DNA of 64,000 nt from Pseudonocardia halophobica (GCF_027922425.1 NZ_BSFQ01000002.1:1-64000), one strand, 5' to 3'. Counted from the stretch's first letter, positions 41,246 to 50,442 are shown. Notes: generated by a model from the letters alone, not told the origin. Numbers and translations are program-made.

Positions 41246-43056
41246 TCGTGCTTCCCCGGCAGGGCGTCCCGCACCGATTCGGTGAACTCGTGCATCTTCT
41301 GCTTGGCGCCCTTAGTCATGACGCCGGCCTCCTCGGGGTCGCCCTTGAGCATGGCCTTCGCCGACTTCTTGCCGAGCTCGGACTTGATGTGCGGCGGTAC
41401 CGGCGGGATCTCGGGATCGACGACGACCTCCAGCACGACCGGCCGGTCGGCGGCCAGCGCCCGGTCCCAGGCGGGGCCCATCGCGACCGGGTCGTCGACC
41501 TTGATGCCCTCGAACCCGAGGAGCTTCGCGAACTCGGCGTAGGGGACGTCCGGGATCCACTGCGAGCCCATGAACTTGGGGTCGGCGGACTCGGCCCGCT
41601 GTTCCCAGGTCACCTGGTTGAGGTCCTGGTTGTTGAACACGCAGAAGATCAACGTCGGATTCTGCGCCGTCAGCTTCTCCAGGTACCGCTTGACCGTGAT
41701 GAGCTCGTTCATCCCGTTCATCTGGAACGCCCCGTCGCCGACCAGGGCGATCACAGGCCGGTCCGGGTAGGCGAACTTCGCCGCGATGGCGTACGGCGTA
41801 CCCGCACCCATCGTGGCCAGGGTGCCGGCCAGCGACGCCTTCATCCCCTTCCCGAGGCGTAGGTACTGGGCCCACCAGTTGGTGGCCGACCCGGAGTCGG
41901 TGGTGAGGATCGCGTTCTCCGGCAGTCGCGGGGAGAGCTCGTAGGCCACCAGCTGCGGGTTCACCGGGTCCGCGGACTCGTGGGCCCGGTCGTCGAGCAC
42001 CCGCCACCACCGGTCGACCTCGTGCTCGATCTTCTCCCGCCAGGACCGGTCCTCCTTGCGCTGCAGCATCGGGAGCAGGGCCTGCAGCGTGTCCTTGGAG
42101 TCACCGATCAGGTTGGCCTGGGTGGGGTAGCGGACCCCGATCATCCGGCCGTCGATGTCGATCTCGACGCACCGGCACTGGCCCTCCTCCGGTAGCCACT
42201 CGGCGTAGGGGAAGCTGGTGCCGACCATGAACAGCGTGTCGGCGTTCATCATCAGCTCGTAGCTGGCGGTCGAGCCGAGCAGCCCGATCGGGCCCGTGAC
42301 GTAGGGCAGGTCGTCGGGCAGCACCTCCCGGCCGAGCAGGGTCTTGGCCACGCCCGCCCCGAGCAGTTCGGCGGCGGCCACGACCTCGTCCTGGGCCTCC
42401 GCCGCGCCCTGCCCGACCAGCATGGCCACCTTGGAGCCCTCGTTGAGGATCTCCGCGGCCCTCGCCAGCTCGGCCTGCGGCGGTGTCACCCGCGGCTTGG
42501 TCCAGCCGACGCTGCTGTAGACGGCGCCGTGGACCCGCGGCGGCGACGGCTGCGCCTCCTCCTCCTGGACGTCGACCGGGAAGATGATGGTGGCGACGGT
42601 GCGGTTGGACAGCGCGACCTTGCAGGCGCGGTCGACGAGGTGCCGGGCCTGGGCGGGGTGCATGCAGGTCTGCACGAACTCGGAGACGTCACTGAACAGC
42701 AGCGTCGGGTCGATCTCCTGCTGGTAGGCGGCACCGAGCGAGAAGCGCTTCTGCTGCCCCACGATCGCCACCACCGGCTGGTGGTCGAGCTTCGCGTCGT
42801 ACAGGCCGTTGAGCAGGTGGATCGCGCCGCCGCCCGAGGTGGCCAGGCAGCAGCCGAGCTCGCCGGTGAACTTGGCGTGCCCGCCCGCCATGAAGGCGCC
42901 CATCTCCTCGTGCCGGGGCTGGATCAGCTCAGGGTCCCCGTTCGCGCGGTCCAGGGCGCCCAGGAACCCGTTGATCCCGTCGCCCGGATAGCCGTAGATG
43001 CGGTGGATGCCCCATTCGGTGAGCCGTTCCAGGACGAAGTCGGCGGTCTTCGGCAT
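41242..43056 (-). CDS. Thiamine-pyrophosphate enzyme, pyruvate oxidase-like
   Basis: 604 residues. IYGYPGDGINGFLGALD and RHEEMGAFMAGGHAKFTGEL place the catalytic Glu at ~50; ATSGGGAIHLLNGLYDAKLD follows; VGDGAFQMNGMNELITV and VFNNQDLNQVTWEQR form the GDG...NN thiamine/Mg site. Domain order and the SADPKFMGSQWIPDVPYAEF segment resemble PoxB-type enzymes more than acetolactate synthase. It would decarboxylate pyruvate to acetate (or acetyl phosphate) with electrons to FAD/quinone. First gene of a three-gene operon with the hydroxy-acid dehydrogenase and SDR. Confidence 0.87.
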   Translation of the reverse strand: MPKTADFVLERLTEWGIHRIYGYPGDGINGFLGALDRANGDPELIQPRHEEMGAFMAGGHAKFTGELGCCLATSGGGAIHLLNGLYDAKLDHQPVVAIVGQQKRFSLGAAYQQEIDPTLLFSDVSEFVQTCMHPAQARHLVDRACKVALSNRTVATIIFPVDVQEEEAQPSPPRVHGAVYSSVGWTKPRVTPPQAELARAAEILNEGSKVAMLVGQGAAEAQDEVVAAAELLGAGVAKTLLGREVLPDDLPYVTGPIGLLGSTASYELMMNADTLFMVGTSFPYAEWLPEEGQCRCVEIDIDGRMIGVRYPTQANLIGDSKDTLQALLPMLQRKEDRSWREKIEHEVDRWWRVLDDRAHESADPVNPQLVAYELSPRLPENAILTTDSGSATNWWAQYLRLGKGMKASLAGTLATMGAGTPYAIAAKFAYPDRPVIALVGDGAFQMNGMNELITVKRYLEKLTAQNPTLIFCVFNNQDLNQVTWEQRAESADPKFMGSQWIPDVPYAEFAKLLGFEGIKVDDPVAMGPAWDRALAADRPVVLEVVVDPEIPPVPPHIKSELGKKSAKAMLKGDPEEAGVMTKGAKQKMHEFTESVRDALPGKHE

Positions 43057-43207
43057 GTCGGTCCTTCACCTCGACGGTATGTGCTGACACCCCCGCCTAC
43101 CCGTGCGCCAAGCCCGATTCGCAGAGCCCACCATACGATTGCCTGACGAAGCGCTCGGGAGCATCCGAAACCGGGGGAAAGCCGGGAGCCGGTGGTAGTC
43201 GCGGCCC
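43057..43207. promoter_or_regulatory. Divergent promoter region, TPP operon and enolase-family gene
   Basis: About 150 bases between the divergent starts at 43056 and 43208. It must hold promoters for both units. No clear palindrome or 11-base repeat was found, so the regulation is not apparent. Confidence 0.4.
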
Positions 43208-44323
43208 ATGGAGAGCGTCGACGAGCAGGCGGGCGTCGCCGTGGAGGCGATCGATGCCGCCGCCTACACCATCCCCACCGACGCACCCGAGTCCGACGGG
43301 ACCCTCGCGTGGGACTCGACCACGCTCGTGGTCGTGCGGGTGCACGCGGCCGGCCGGACCGGGATCGGCTACACCTACGCCGGCCCCTCGGTCGTCCAGG
43401 TGGTCGCCGGGAAGCTCGCCGGTGTGGTCTGCGGGCGGGACGCCACCGCTCCCGCCGCCTCGTGGGCGGCGATGCTCCCCGAGGTGCGCAACCTCGGCCG
43501 GCCCGGCCTGGTCGCCGAGGCGATCTCCGCGGTCGACGTCGCTCTGTGGGACCTGCACGCCCGGCTCCTGGACCTCCCGCTCACCACGGTGCTCGGGGCG
43601 GTCCACGACGCCACCCCGATCTACGGCAGTGGAGGGTTCACCTCCTACGACGACCGTCGTCTCGCCGAGCAGCTGTGCGGGTGGGTCGAGGCGGGGATCC
43701 CGCGGGTGAAGATGAAGGTCGGCCGCCACCCGCCGGGGGACCTTGACCGGGTGCGGGCCGCCCGCCGGGCGATCGGCGACGACGTCGAGCTGTTCGTCGA
43801 CGCCAACGGGGCCTGGACCCGCAAGCAGGCCCTCGGGTGGGCGTACCGGCTCGCCGAGCACGACGTGCGCTGGCTCGAGGAGCCGGTCAGTTCCGACGAC
43901 CTCGAAGGGCTGCACCTGCTGCGCGACCGCGGCCCCGGAGGCATGGACGTCGCGGCGGGGGAGTACGGCTACGACCTGCCGTACTTCCACCACATGCTCG
44001 AGGCGGGGGCCGTCGACTGCCTGCAGGCCGACGTCACCCGCTGCGGCGGGCTGAGCGCCCTGGTGCGGGTCGCCGCCCTCTGCGACGCCCGCAGCATCGA
44101 CCTCTCGCTGCACTGCGCGCCCCAGGTCTCGGCGCATGCCGGCACCGCCGTGTGGCACCTGCGGCACCTGGAGTACTTCCACGACCACGCACGGATCGAG
44201 CGGATCGCCTTCGACGGCGTGCTCGAACCCGAGGCCGGCGGGGCGCTGCGCCCCGACCGCTCCCGCCCCGGGCTCGGGCTCACCGTGCGGGACGGGGACC
44301 TCGAGCCGTACCGCGTTGCGTGA
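43208..44323 (+). CDS. Enolase-superfamily enzyme (mandelate racemase/muconate lactonising group)
   Basis: 371 residues, ATG 43208. The barrel carries the full catalytic set: K168-M-K170 in RVKMKVG, Mg ligands D198 (FVDANGAW), E224 (WLEEPVS) and E252 (AAGEYGYD), and H302 in SLHCAPQ, the His of the mandelate-racemase subgroup. Both Lys and His being present suggests a sugar-acid dehydratase or racemase. The substrate is unknown. It stops 4 bases before the permease gene and may be cotranscribed. Confidence 0.87.
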   Translation: MESVDEQAGVAVEAIDAAAYTIPTDAPESDGTLAWDSTTLVVVRVHAAGRTGIGYTYAGPSVVQVVAGKLAGVVCGRDATAPAASWAAMLPEVRNLGRPGLVAEAISAVDVALWDLHARLLDLPLTTVLGAVHDATPIYGSGGFTSYDDRRLAEQLCGWVEAGIPRVKMKVGRHPPGDLDRVRAARRAIGDDVELFVDANGAWTRKQALGWAYRLAEHDVRWLEEPVSSDDLEGLHLLRDRGPGGMDVAAGEYGYDLPYFHHMLEAGAVDCLQADVTRCGGLSALVRVAALCDARSIDLSLHCAPQVSAHAGTAVWHLRHLEYFHDHARIERIAFDGVLEPEAGGALRPDRSRPGLGLTVRDGDLEPYRVA

Positions 44324-44327
44324 GGAC

Positions 44328-45511
44328 ATGACCGTCGAGACACGCAACCGCCGGGCGGTGCGGCCGCAGGCCGAGATCCCGCGGCTGCTGGTGCTCGCGG
44401 GTGGGCGTGGCGGCTGCTCGCCGTCGGGGTCGCGGTCTACGCACTCGTGCGGATCCTCGCGTTGATCTGGCTGGTCGTGGTACCGGTCGTCGCCGCGGTG
44501 CTGCTGGCATCGCTGCTGCGACCACTTGCCCGCCGCCTGGTGCGGTGGCACGTCCCCGGGCCATTGGCGGCCCTCGTCTCGCTGCTCCTCACGGTCGCGG
44601 TGCTCGCGGGCGTCGGGTTCCTCGTGCAACTACAGGTGACGGCTCAGCTGTCGGCGTTGGTCGACGACCTCGTCGACACGGTGCAGCGGATGCGCCCGCT
44701 GCTGGCCCGGCTCGGCGTGGGCGACCTGCGGCTCGACCGGCTGGAGACCGGGGTCGTCGACTGGCTGCAGGCCCACCGCGACCAAGCGCTCAGCCTGGCG
44801 CAGACCGGCGCCGGCGTGCTGGTCGACACGGGCACGATGATGCTCCTGACACTGTTCGTCACCTTCTTCCTCCTCTACGACGGCGAGCGCGTGTGGCGCG
44901 GCGTGCTGGTGCCCTTCCGGGGGGTGGCGCGGCAGCGGATGGACCGCGCCGGCCGGGCCGCGTGGGGAGTGGTCACCGCCTATATGCACGGCACCGCGGT
45001 CATCGCCACGATCCACGGGATCGTGATCGGCCTGGTGCTGTTCCTGCTCGGCGTGCCCCTGGCGTTGCCGCTGGCCGTGCTGGTGTTCCTCGGCAGCTTC
45101 GTCCCGATCGCCGGCGCGCTGGTCGCGGGTGGGGTCGCCGTGCTCGTCACGCTGGCCACGAAGGGCTGGGTGGCGGGTCTGATCCTGCTCGTGGTCCTGA
45201 TCGCGGAGGACCAGCTCGAGGGCCACGTGCTCCAGCCGCTCATCGTGGGCCGCTACGTGCGGCTGCACCCGCTGCTCATCGGCCTGGCCCTGGCCGTGGG
45301 GTCGATCCTCGGCGGGATCGTGGGGGCGGTGGTGGCGGTCCCGCTCGCCGCGGTCCTGCGGCACACCGTGCCCGTCCTGCTGGGGCGTCCGGCCCTGAGC
45401 GACGGACCCGCGGACGGGGATCCGACCGGGGGGACCGGTGCGGACGACGCCGCCGACCCCGTCGGGCCGCCGGACGGCCAGCGCACCATTCGGACAGGAG
45501 GACGTTCGTGA
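44328..45511 (+). pseudogene. AI-2E family permease with a one-base frameshift near the N-terminus
   Basis: ATG 44328 with GAGG reads MTVETRNRRAVRPQAEIPRL, then LLVLAG; one base is missing in the glycine codon at 44400-44401, after which WAWRLLAVGVAVYALVRILA continues in the next frame to 45511. The rest matches the AI-2E/PerM family: long soluble middle, LLTLFVTFFLLYDGERVWRG, FLGSFVPIAGALVAGGVAVL and AEDQLEGHVLQPLIVGRYVR. An internal GTG at 44447 could give a 354-residue form without the first helix. May be a sequencing error rather than a dead gene. Confidence 0.75.
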
Positions 45512-46500
45512 TCGCCGTCGGTCTTGCCCTCGTCGCCGCCGCGCTCAACGCCACGGCGTCCGTCCTGCAACGGCGGGCGGCCCGCGACCAGCCCGACGAG
45601 CAGGAGTTCTCCTTCCGCATGCTGCTGGACCTGGCGCGGCGGCCGGCGTGGATCGGTGGGATCACCGCGGTCGTGATCGGCTTCGCGGCCCAGGCCGTGG
45701 CCCTGACACTGGGTCGGGTCGCAGTCGTCCAGCCGCTGCTCATCGCCGAGCTGCCGTTCACCATCCTGCTGGCCGCCCTGGTGTTCCACCTGCGTCCGGG
45801 AGGGCGGGAGTGGTGGTCGATCATCGCGCTTGCGGTCGGTCTCGCTGCGGTCGTCTTCGCCCTGGCCCCGAAGGGCGGCGACCCGGTGGCGGTGTCGGGA
45901 TGGGAGTGGGTGCTCGGCTCCGGCGTGACCGCGGGCGCCGCCACCACCGCGCTCCTGCTCGGCCTGCGGGCGCAGGGGCCTCGACGGGCGGCAGCGTTCG
46001 GCATCACCACCGGCATCGTGTTCGGGTACGTCGCGGTTCTGGTCGCCGCGGTCGGTGCGCAGTCTCGCTTCGGGCTGCACGGCGTGCTGACCGCCTGGCA
46101 GACCTGGGCGGTCGTGGTCGTCGGCCCGACAGGGTTCTTCCTGCTGCAGAACACCTTGCGGGCGGGCAACCTCGTCGCCTCCCAGCCGGGCATGACGTTG
46201 GCGAACCCGCTGGTGGCGACGGCGTGGGGGGTCGTCGTGTTCAAGGAACAGGTGCGCGGTGGCCTCTGGCCTGTGGTGGCCGGGACGGGAGGCGTCCTGC
46301 TCGTCGGCGGCACCCTCCTGCTCGCCCACTCCCCGCTGCTGAGCGACGAGCGGGGCGCGGAGGATGACGACGAGGCCGGCGACGACACGTCCGGCGACGT
46401 CCCGCACGCCGGCGGCGCGGCAGGAGACGAGGACGGCGCGAGCCGGGGCCCCGGCGGCGCCCGCGAGGGCCAGCCGACCTGGCCCCGGCGGCCGACCTGA
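45508..46500 (+). CDS. DMT-type multi-pass transporter
   Basis: 330 residues from GTG 45508, overlapping the permease stop (GTGA) behind CAGGAGG. Nine or ten hydrophobic helices: IAVGLALVAAALNATASVLQ, GITAVVIGFAAQAVALTLGR, LLIAELPFTILLAALVFHLR and later GTGGVLLVGGTLLLAHSPLL. ANPLVATAWGVVVFKEQ is the typical DMT closing motif. The C-terminal ~50 residues are Asp/Gly-rich and probably disordered. It may export a small molecule. Translational coupling with the AI-2E permease is evident. Confidence 0.8.
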   Translation: MIAVGLALVAAALNATASVLQRRAARDQPDEQEFSFRMLLDLARRPAWIGGITAVVIGFAAQAVALTLGRVAVVQPLLIAELPFTILLAALVFHLRPGGREWWSIIALAVGLAAVVFALAPKGGDPVAVSGWEWVLGSGVTAGAATTALLLGLRAQGPRRAAAFGITTGIVFGYVAVLVAAVGAQSRFGLHGVLTAWQTWAVVVVGPTGFFLLQNTLRAGNLVASQPGMTLANPLVATAWGVVVFKEQVRGGLWPVVAGTGGVLLVGGTLLLAHSPLLSDERGAEDDDEAGDDTSGDVPHAGGAAGDEDGASRGPGGAREGQPTWPRRPT

Positions 46501-46593
46501 CGACCTGCTGACGATGTCCCCGATCCCCGGGCATGGCGGCTTCCCTCCGGACCGGGCCGGGTAAGGCCGTCCGCAGCGAAGGCGAGGTGAGTC

Positions 46594-46941
46594 ATGACTG
46601 CACGTGAGCCGCACCGGCCCGCACCGCGTGACCCCCGGTTCGACGTCGATCCCGACCGAACGGCGCCGGGGCGCCGGGGGACGACGGAGTTCGGGATCGT
46701 GCCGTGGTGGACCGCGGCGGCGATCGTCCTCCTGGCCGCCGAGACCGTACTCGGCACCGCGGCGGCCGTCGTCGTCGGCCTGCTGGCCCTGGGCGTCGGT
46801 CTGAAGCAGTGGTGGACCGAGCGACGGTCGCCGGGCGAGGGGACCGGGGACGGCCGGGGCCGTGGTGACGGCGGAGGTGGCGGCGGTGGCGGAGGGGGCG
46901 GTCTGCCGCGCCGGCCGGGTCCTCTCACGTTCCCGCCCTGA
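46594..46941 (+). CDS. Small membrane protein with glycine-rich tail
   Basis: 115 residues from ATG 46594 with GAGGTGAG. Two hydrophobic segments (WWTAAAIVLLAAETVLGTAA, AVVVGLLALGVGLKQWW) are followed by a charged stretch and a run of eleven glycines. No family recognised. The gene ends 38 bases from the convergent PucR-type regulator. Confidence 0.5.
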   Translation: MTAREPHRPAPRDPRFDVDPDRTAPGRRGTTEFGIVPWWTAAAIVLLAAETVLGTAAAVVVGLLALGVGLKQWWTERRSPGEGTGDGRGRGDGGGGGGGGGGGLPRRPGPLTFPP

Positions 46942-46978
46942 GACGGGCGGAGCCTTCGCCGTCCCCGGCCGTATCGGC

Positions 46979-47866
46979 TCAGGAACGGTCCCCACCGTCT
47001 CCAGGGGCGGCGGGCTCCTCGGTGGCGGGCCATCCGAGCGCGAGCAGCATCGCGGCCCGTCGGCTCGGGATGTCCAGGTCCAGCAGCTCCCGCAGGCGTC
47101 CCAGCCGGTACCGCACCGTCTGCGGATGGACGTGGAGGTCGTCGGCGACGGCCCGGCCGTTGCCCATGTGCAGGAGCCAGCTGCCCAGGGTCTCGAGCAA
47201 CCGGCCGGCACTCGGGTCCGGGAGATCCAGTACCGGGCCCAGCAGCCGGGCGCGCAGCGCGTCCAGCAGCTGCTCGTCCCGCTCGGGCACGGGCCAGTCG
47301 GCACGCGCGGCGACCGCCCGCAACGCCCACGCGCCGGGCGCCTCGGCCAGGAGCAGGCCGAGAAGCTCATGGCGGTGGCGGCGGATGCTGGGCTGCTGTT
47401 CGCTCCGGGCGTCGAGATAGCCTTCCCGGCCGGCCGCGGACAGCTCCTCCACGGCGGCGAACACCGCGGAGGCCAGACCGGCGAACTGCGCCGAGGGCAA
47501 CCGGTGCAGGAGGGCGACGTCGGCGACGTGACGCCACACGACGCTCGCTCCGATCCGATAGGCCGCGAGGAGGGCGTCGACGTCCTGGTGCTGCTGGTGG
47601 TGGGCCCGCCCGATGGTGACGAAGAGGGCACGTTCGGCCTCGGTGACGAAGCCGGGTCGGGCGTGATGACCCTGCGCCGCCACGCAGAAGAGCCGCTCGA
47701 GGAAGGCTCCCGCGAGCACGTTGGCGAACTCGGAGTCGACGAACCTCGCGTAGCCCGGATGGTCCGCGGCGAGCTGCTCCGCGACCTCCGTGAGCACACT
47801 CGGCAGGCGGATGACGATCTCGGACACGAGGGGCTGCGGAGGAGGTGTCGGCGCCCCGGCGGTCAC
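46979..47866 (-). CDS. PucR-family transcriptional regulator
   Basis: 295 residues from GTG 47866 (the frame opens at 47929; the shorter start has an AGGAAGG site). The N-terminal part is helical (EVAEQLAADHPGYARFVDSE, FANVLAGAFLERLFCVAAQG) and the C-terminus has the PucR helix-turn-helix, ADDLHVHPQTVRYRLGRLRE. These regulators usually respond to small metabolites. An 11-base-period repeat lies 75-90 bases upstream. Confidence 0.82.
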   Translation of the reverse strand: MTAGAPTPPPQPLVSEIVIRLPSVLTEVAEQLAADHPGYARFVDSEFANVLAGAFLERLFCVAAQGHHARPGFVTEAERALFVTIGRAHHQQHQDVDALLAAYRIGASVVWRHVADVALLHRLPSAQFAGLASAVFAAVEELSAAGREGYLDARSEQQPSIRRHRHELLGLLLAEAPGAWALRAVAARADWPVPERDEQLLDALRARLLGPVLDLPDPSAGRLLETLGSWLLHMGNGRAVADDLHVHPQTVRYRLGRLRELLDLDIPSRRAAMLLALGWPATEEPAAPGDGGDRS

Positions 47867-47939
47867 ACGTGCGTCCTTCCTGGTGAACTTGTGCTGCGCC
47901 GCGCGTACCCGATCCCGGGGAGGGCACACCGCCTGCTGA

Positions 47940-47956
47940 CCTTGCGGTCGGCTTGC
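47940..47956 (-). promoter_or_regulatory. 11-base-period direct repeat upstream of the PucR gene
   Basis: Read on the minus strand the site is GCAAGC-N5-GCAAGG (plus strand CCTTGC at 47940-47945 and GCTTGC at 47951-47956). It lies between the PucR start and the lipoprotein stop, in the same orientation as PucR transcription. The unit matches those at 32193 and 62574. Confidence 0.45.
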
Positions 47957-47965
47957 AGGTGCGGG

Positions 47966-48238
47966 TCAGCGCGGCGCCGGCCGTTCGCCCGGTGCCGCGG
48001 TCGACGGGCCCGGTTCGGTGACGGCCGGGCGGGGTGCCCCGAGGTCCGGCACGACGGTCACGGTCGGGGTGGCCATCGGCGGCACCATCGACGGGTCGAT
48101 CGGCTCCGGACGGTCCTCGGTGGTGACGCCGCACCCGGCGAGCAGCACGGCCAGCAGCACGCCGGCCGCCGCCTGCCCGGCGAGGGGGCGGCCGGGCCGT
48201 CGGTGGTTCCGCCGGCTCGTCCGGACCCTCCCGCTCAT
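47966..48238 (-). CDS. Short LpqB-like lipoprotein
   Basis: 90 residues, ATG 48238 overlapping the kinase stop (ATGA). After a basic N-terminus, AAAGVLLAVLLAGC is a signal peptide with a lipobox, so the mature protein is anchored at its Cys. GVTTEDRPEPIDPSMVPP resembles the mature start of LpqB, the lipoprotein encoded after mtrAB, but LpqB is near 580 residues and this stops after a Pro/Thr-rich tail. It is either a miniature version or a truncated relic. Confidence 0.7.
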   Translation of the reverse strand: MSGRVRTSRRNHRRPGRPLAGQAAAGVLLAVLLAGCGVTTEDRPEPIDPSMVPPMATPTVTVVPDLGAPRPAVTEPGPSTAAPGERPAPR

Positions 48239-49620
48239 CCGGAGCCTCCCGGGATGACGACGACGACACGGGCGCCCCCCGCCGGGCTGTCCTCGATGCG
48301 GATCCGGCCCTGGTGGGCCCGGACATGCCGGGCGACCAGGGCGAGCCCGAGGCCGGCGCCCCCGCCACCGTCCCGGCGTCCGGCGTTCGCGCCCCGGGAG
48401 AACCGCTCGAACACCTCCTCCCGCAGCTCCGGCGGGATGCCGGGCCCGGCGTCGTCGACCTCGATCCGGACTCCGTCGGCGCAGGTCGACACCCCGATCC
48501 GGACGGCGCCGCCGGCGTGGTGGTCCGCGTTGTCCAGCAGGTTGCCGACGACCCTGTCGAGGCGGCGACGGTCGACCAGGACCTTCGGGGGCGTCCCCTC
48601 GACCTCCACCGCGATCCCGCGGCGTGCCCCGACCGCGTGAGTGACGATGTCGACCACGTCGCACACCTCCAGATCGCGCTCGTCGATCTGCTCCTCGCGG
48701 GAGATCTCCAGGAGGTCGGTCACCATCTTCCCGAAGCGGTGCACGTCCGCGTCGAGCAGGTCGACGGCCTGCCGCGCGGTCGGCGGCAGTTCGTCGCGCC
48801 GGCGGCGCAGGACGGCGACGGCGTTGACCAGGGTGGTCAGCGGGGAGCGCAGCTCGTGGCTCACGTCGCTCGCGAAGCGCGCGTCCCGGCGAACGCGGCG
48901 CCGAAGGTCCTCCGCCGTCCGGTTGAAGGTGGCGGCCAGCGGTGCGAGGTCGGCGTCGTCCTGTTCCGGGAGGCGGGCGTCGAGGTCGCCGGCCGCCACC
49001 CGCGCGGCGGCGTCGCGCAGGTCCGTCAACGGGCGCAGCGCGCGTTTTCCTGCCCACCCGCCCAGGGCCAGGCCGAGCAGGCCGCTGACACCCACGCCGG
49101 CCACGAGCACCCCGCTGAGGAAGCGGAGGGTCGCGTCCAGCTCGCTGAGCGGGACGAGCTCCACGTAGACCGCACCCTGCAGGGGCACCGCCACGGCGAG
49201 CACGGGTATCCCGCCGGCCACGATGCGCTGCCGCGCCGCAGTCCCGGAACCGGCGAGGGCGAGGAGGTCCGGGGGGAGGGCGTCGACGTCGAGCTGCCGG
49301 CCGCTGGTGGTCCAGGTGTCGTTCCGGCGCACGGCCACCGTGATCTCGCCGCCGCCGGCGAGTCCCTGGAGAAGGTCGTCGGATCCGTCTCGGGCGGGGT
49401 CGCGCAACGCGTCCTGCACGAGGCGGGCGTCGACGGCGGCCTGGCTGGTCGCCCCCTGTTCCCGCTTGGCCAGCAGATAGCTCGACGCCAGGTGCCAGGT
49501 CGCCGCGGCGAGCAGGCCGGTGATCGCGAGCGAGACCGCGGCGAAGGCGATGGCGACGCGCCACCGCAGGGGCAGCCGCGGCCGCAGGATCCCGCGCGTG
49601 CGCGGTCTAGTCGCCGGCAT
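48235..49620 (-). CDS. Sensor histidine kinase, MtrB-like
   Basis: 461 residues. Helix at ~20-40 (VAIAFAAVSLAITGLLAAAT), an extracytoplasmic sensor of ~120 residues, second helix at ~170-190 (FLSGVLVAGVGVSGLLGLAL), HAMP (LRPLTDLRDAAARVAAGDLD), phosphoacceptor His in SDVSHELRSPLTTLV, N box in NLLDNADHHAGG and G boxes DDAGPGIPPELREEVFE and GLGLALVARH. Overlaps the regulator gene by 14 bases and the lipoprotein gene by 4. Order regulator-kinase-lipoprotein copies mtrA-mtrB-lpqB. Confidence 0.9.
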   Translation of the reverse strand: MPATRPRTRGILRPRLPLRWRVAIAFAAVSLAITGLLAAATWHLASSYLLAKREQGATSQAAVDARLVQDALRDPARDGSDDLLQGLAGGGEITVAVRRNDTWTTSGRQLDVDALPPDLLALAGSGTAARQRIVAGGIPVLAVAVPLQGAVYVELVPLSELDATLRFLSGVLVAGVGVSGLLGLALGGWAGKRALRPLTDLRDAAARVAAGDLDARLPEQDDADLAPLAATFNRTAEDLRRRVRRDARFASDVSHELRSPLTTLVNAVAVLRRRRDELPPTARQAVDLLDADVHRFGKMVTDLLEISREEQIDERDLEVCDVVDIVTHAVGARRGIAVEVEGTPPKVLVDRRRLDRVVGNLLDNADHHAGGAVRIGVSTCADGVRIEVDDAGPGIPPELREEVFERFSRGANAGRRDGGGGAGLGLALVARHVRAHQGRIRIEDSPAGGARVVVVIPGGSG

Positions 49621-50392
49621 CGGACCGGCCGGCGGCCCGGTACCCGGCGCCGCGCACCGTCAGGACGAGCGTGGGGTGGTCCGGGTCGCGTTCGATCTTG
49701 CAGCGCAGCCGGCGGACGTGGACGTCGAGGAGTCGGGTGTCGCCGAGATAGTCGTACCCCCACACCCGGCGGAGCAGGTCCTCGCGCGTCACGACCCTGC
49801 CCTCGGCCGCGGCCAGCTCCACGAGCAGGCGGAACTCGGTGCGGGTCAGGTGGACCTCGGCGGGCTCGGGCCCGCGGTTGCTGCGCACCACCCCCTCGTC
49901 CGGGCGGACCTCGATGTCGCCGACCTGCAGGCGGGCCGCCTGCGCTCCGGGGCGCCGTCGTCGCAGCAGCGCCCTGATCCGTGCGGCGAGCTCACCGGCC
50001 ACGATCGGTTTGGTGACGTAGTCGTCGGCGCCGGCCTCGAGGCCCGCGATCACGTCCGCGGAATCCGACCGGGCCGTGATGATGATGATCGGCAGGTCGC
50101 CCTGGGCCCGGAGCCGCCGGCACACGGTGAGGCCGTCCGTTCCCGGCAGCATGAGGTCGAGCAGGACGAGGTCGACGGTGTCCCGGCCCAGGGTCGCCAG
50201 GGCCTCCTCGCCCGACGGTGCCGTCGCGACGGTGAAGCCCTCGTCGTCGAGGGCGAGCGAGAGGGCCTGCCGGATGCGGCCGTCGTCGTCCACGAGCAGG
50301 ACGCGCTCGCGCACGTCGACGCGCGCAGGACGATCCGCCCGCGCCGGGGAGGCGGCGGGTCCGGGGTGTGGTGTCGACGTCATCGAGGACAT
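49607..50392 (-). CDS. OmpR-type response regulator, MtrA-like
   Basis: 261 residues from ATG 50392 (GGAG just before). Receiver: RVLLVDDDGRIRQALSLALD, Asp in LVLLDLMLPGTDGLTV, Thr in IIIITARSDSADV, Lys in YVTKPIVAGEL. Winged helix: LTRTEFRLLVELAAAEGRVV, RVWGYDYLGDTRLLDVHVRR and VRGAGYRAAG. A ~35-residue N-terminal extension precedes the receiver. The exact repeat TCGTCAGG lies 62-81 bases upstream, suggesting autoregulation. Confidence 0.92.
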   Translation of the reverse strand: MSSMTSTPHPGPAASPARADRPARVDVRERVLLVDDDGRIRQALSLALDDEGFTVATAPSGEEALATLGRDTVDLVLLDLMLPGTDGLTVCRRLRAQGDLPIIIITARSDSADVIAGLEAGADDYVTKPIVAGELAARIRALLRRRRPGAQAARLQVGDIEVRPDEGVVRSNRGPEPAEVHLTRTEFRLLVELAAAEGRVVTREDLLRRVWGYDYLGDTRLLDVHVRRLRCKIERDPDHPTLVLTVRGAGYRAAGRSDAGD

Positions 50393-50442
50393 GGTGCTCC
50401 GATCAGACGCGATCCGGCGACCGGGCGCCATCGCGTCCGCCG

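Noticed and set aside
38297-41542. 1081-codon plus-strand open frame opposite the FAD/Fe-S gene
   Set aside because: Same reason: shadow of a real gene, no recognisable features or ribosome site.
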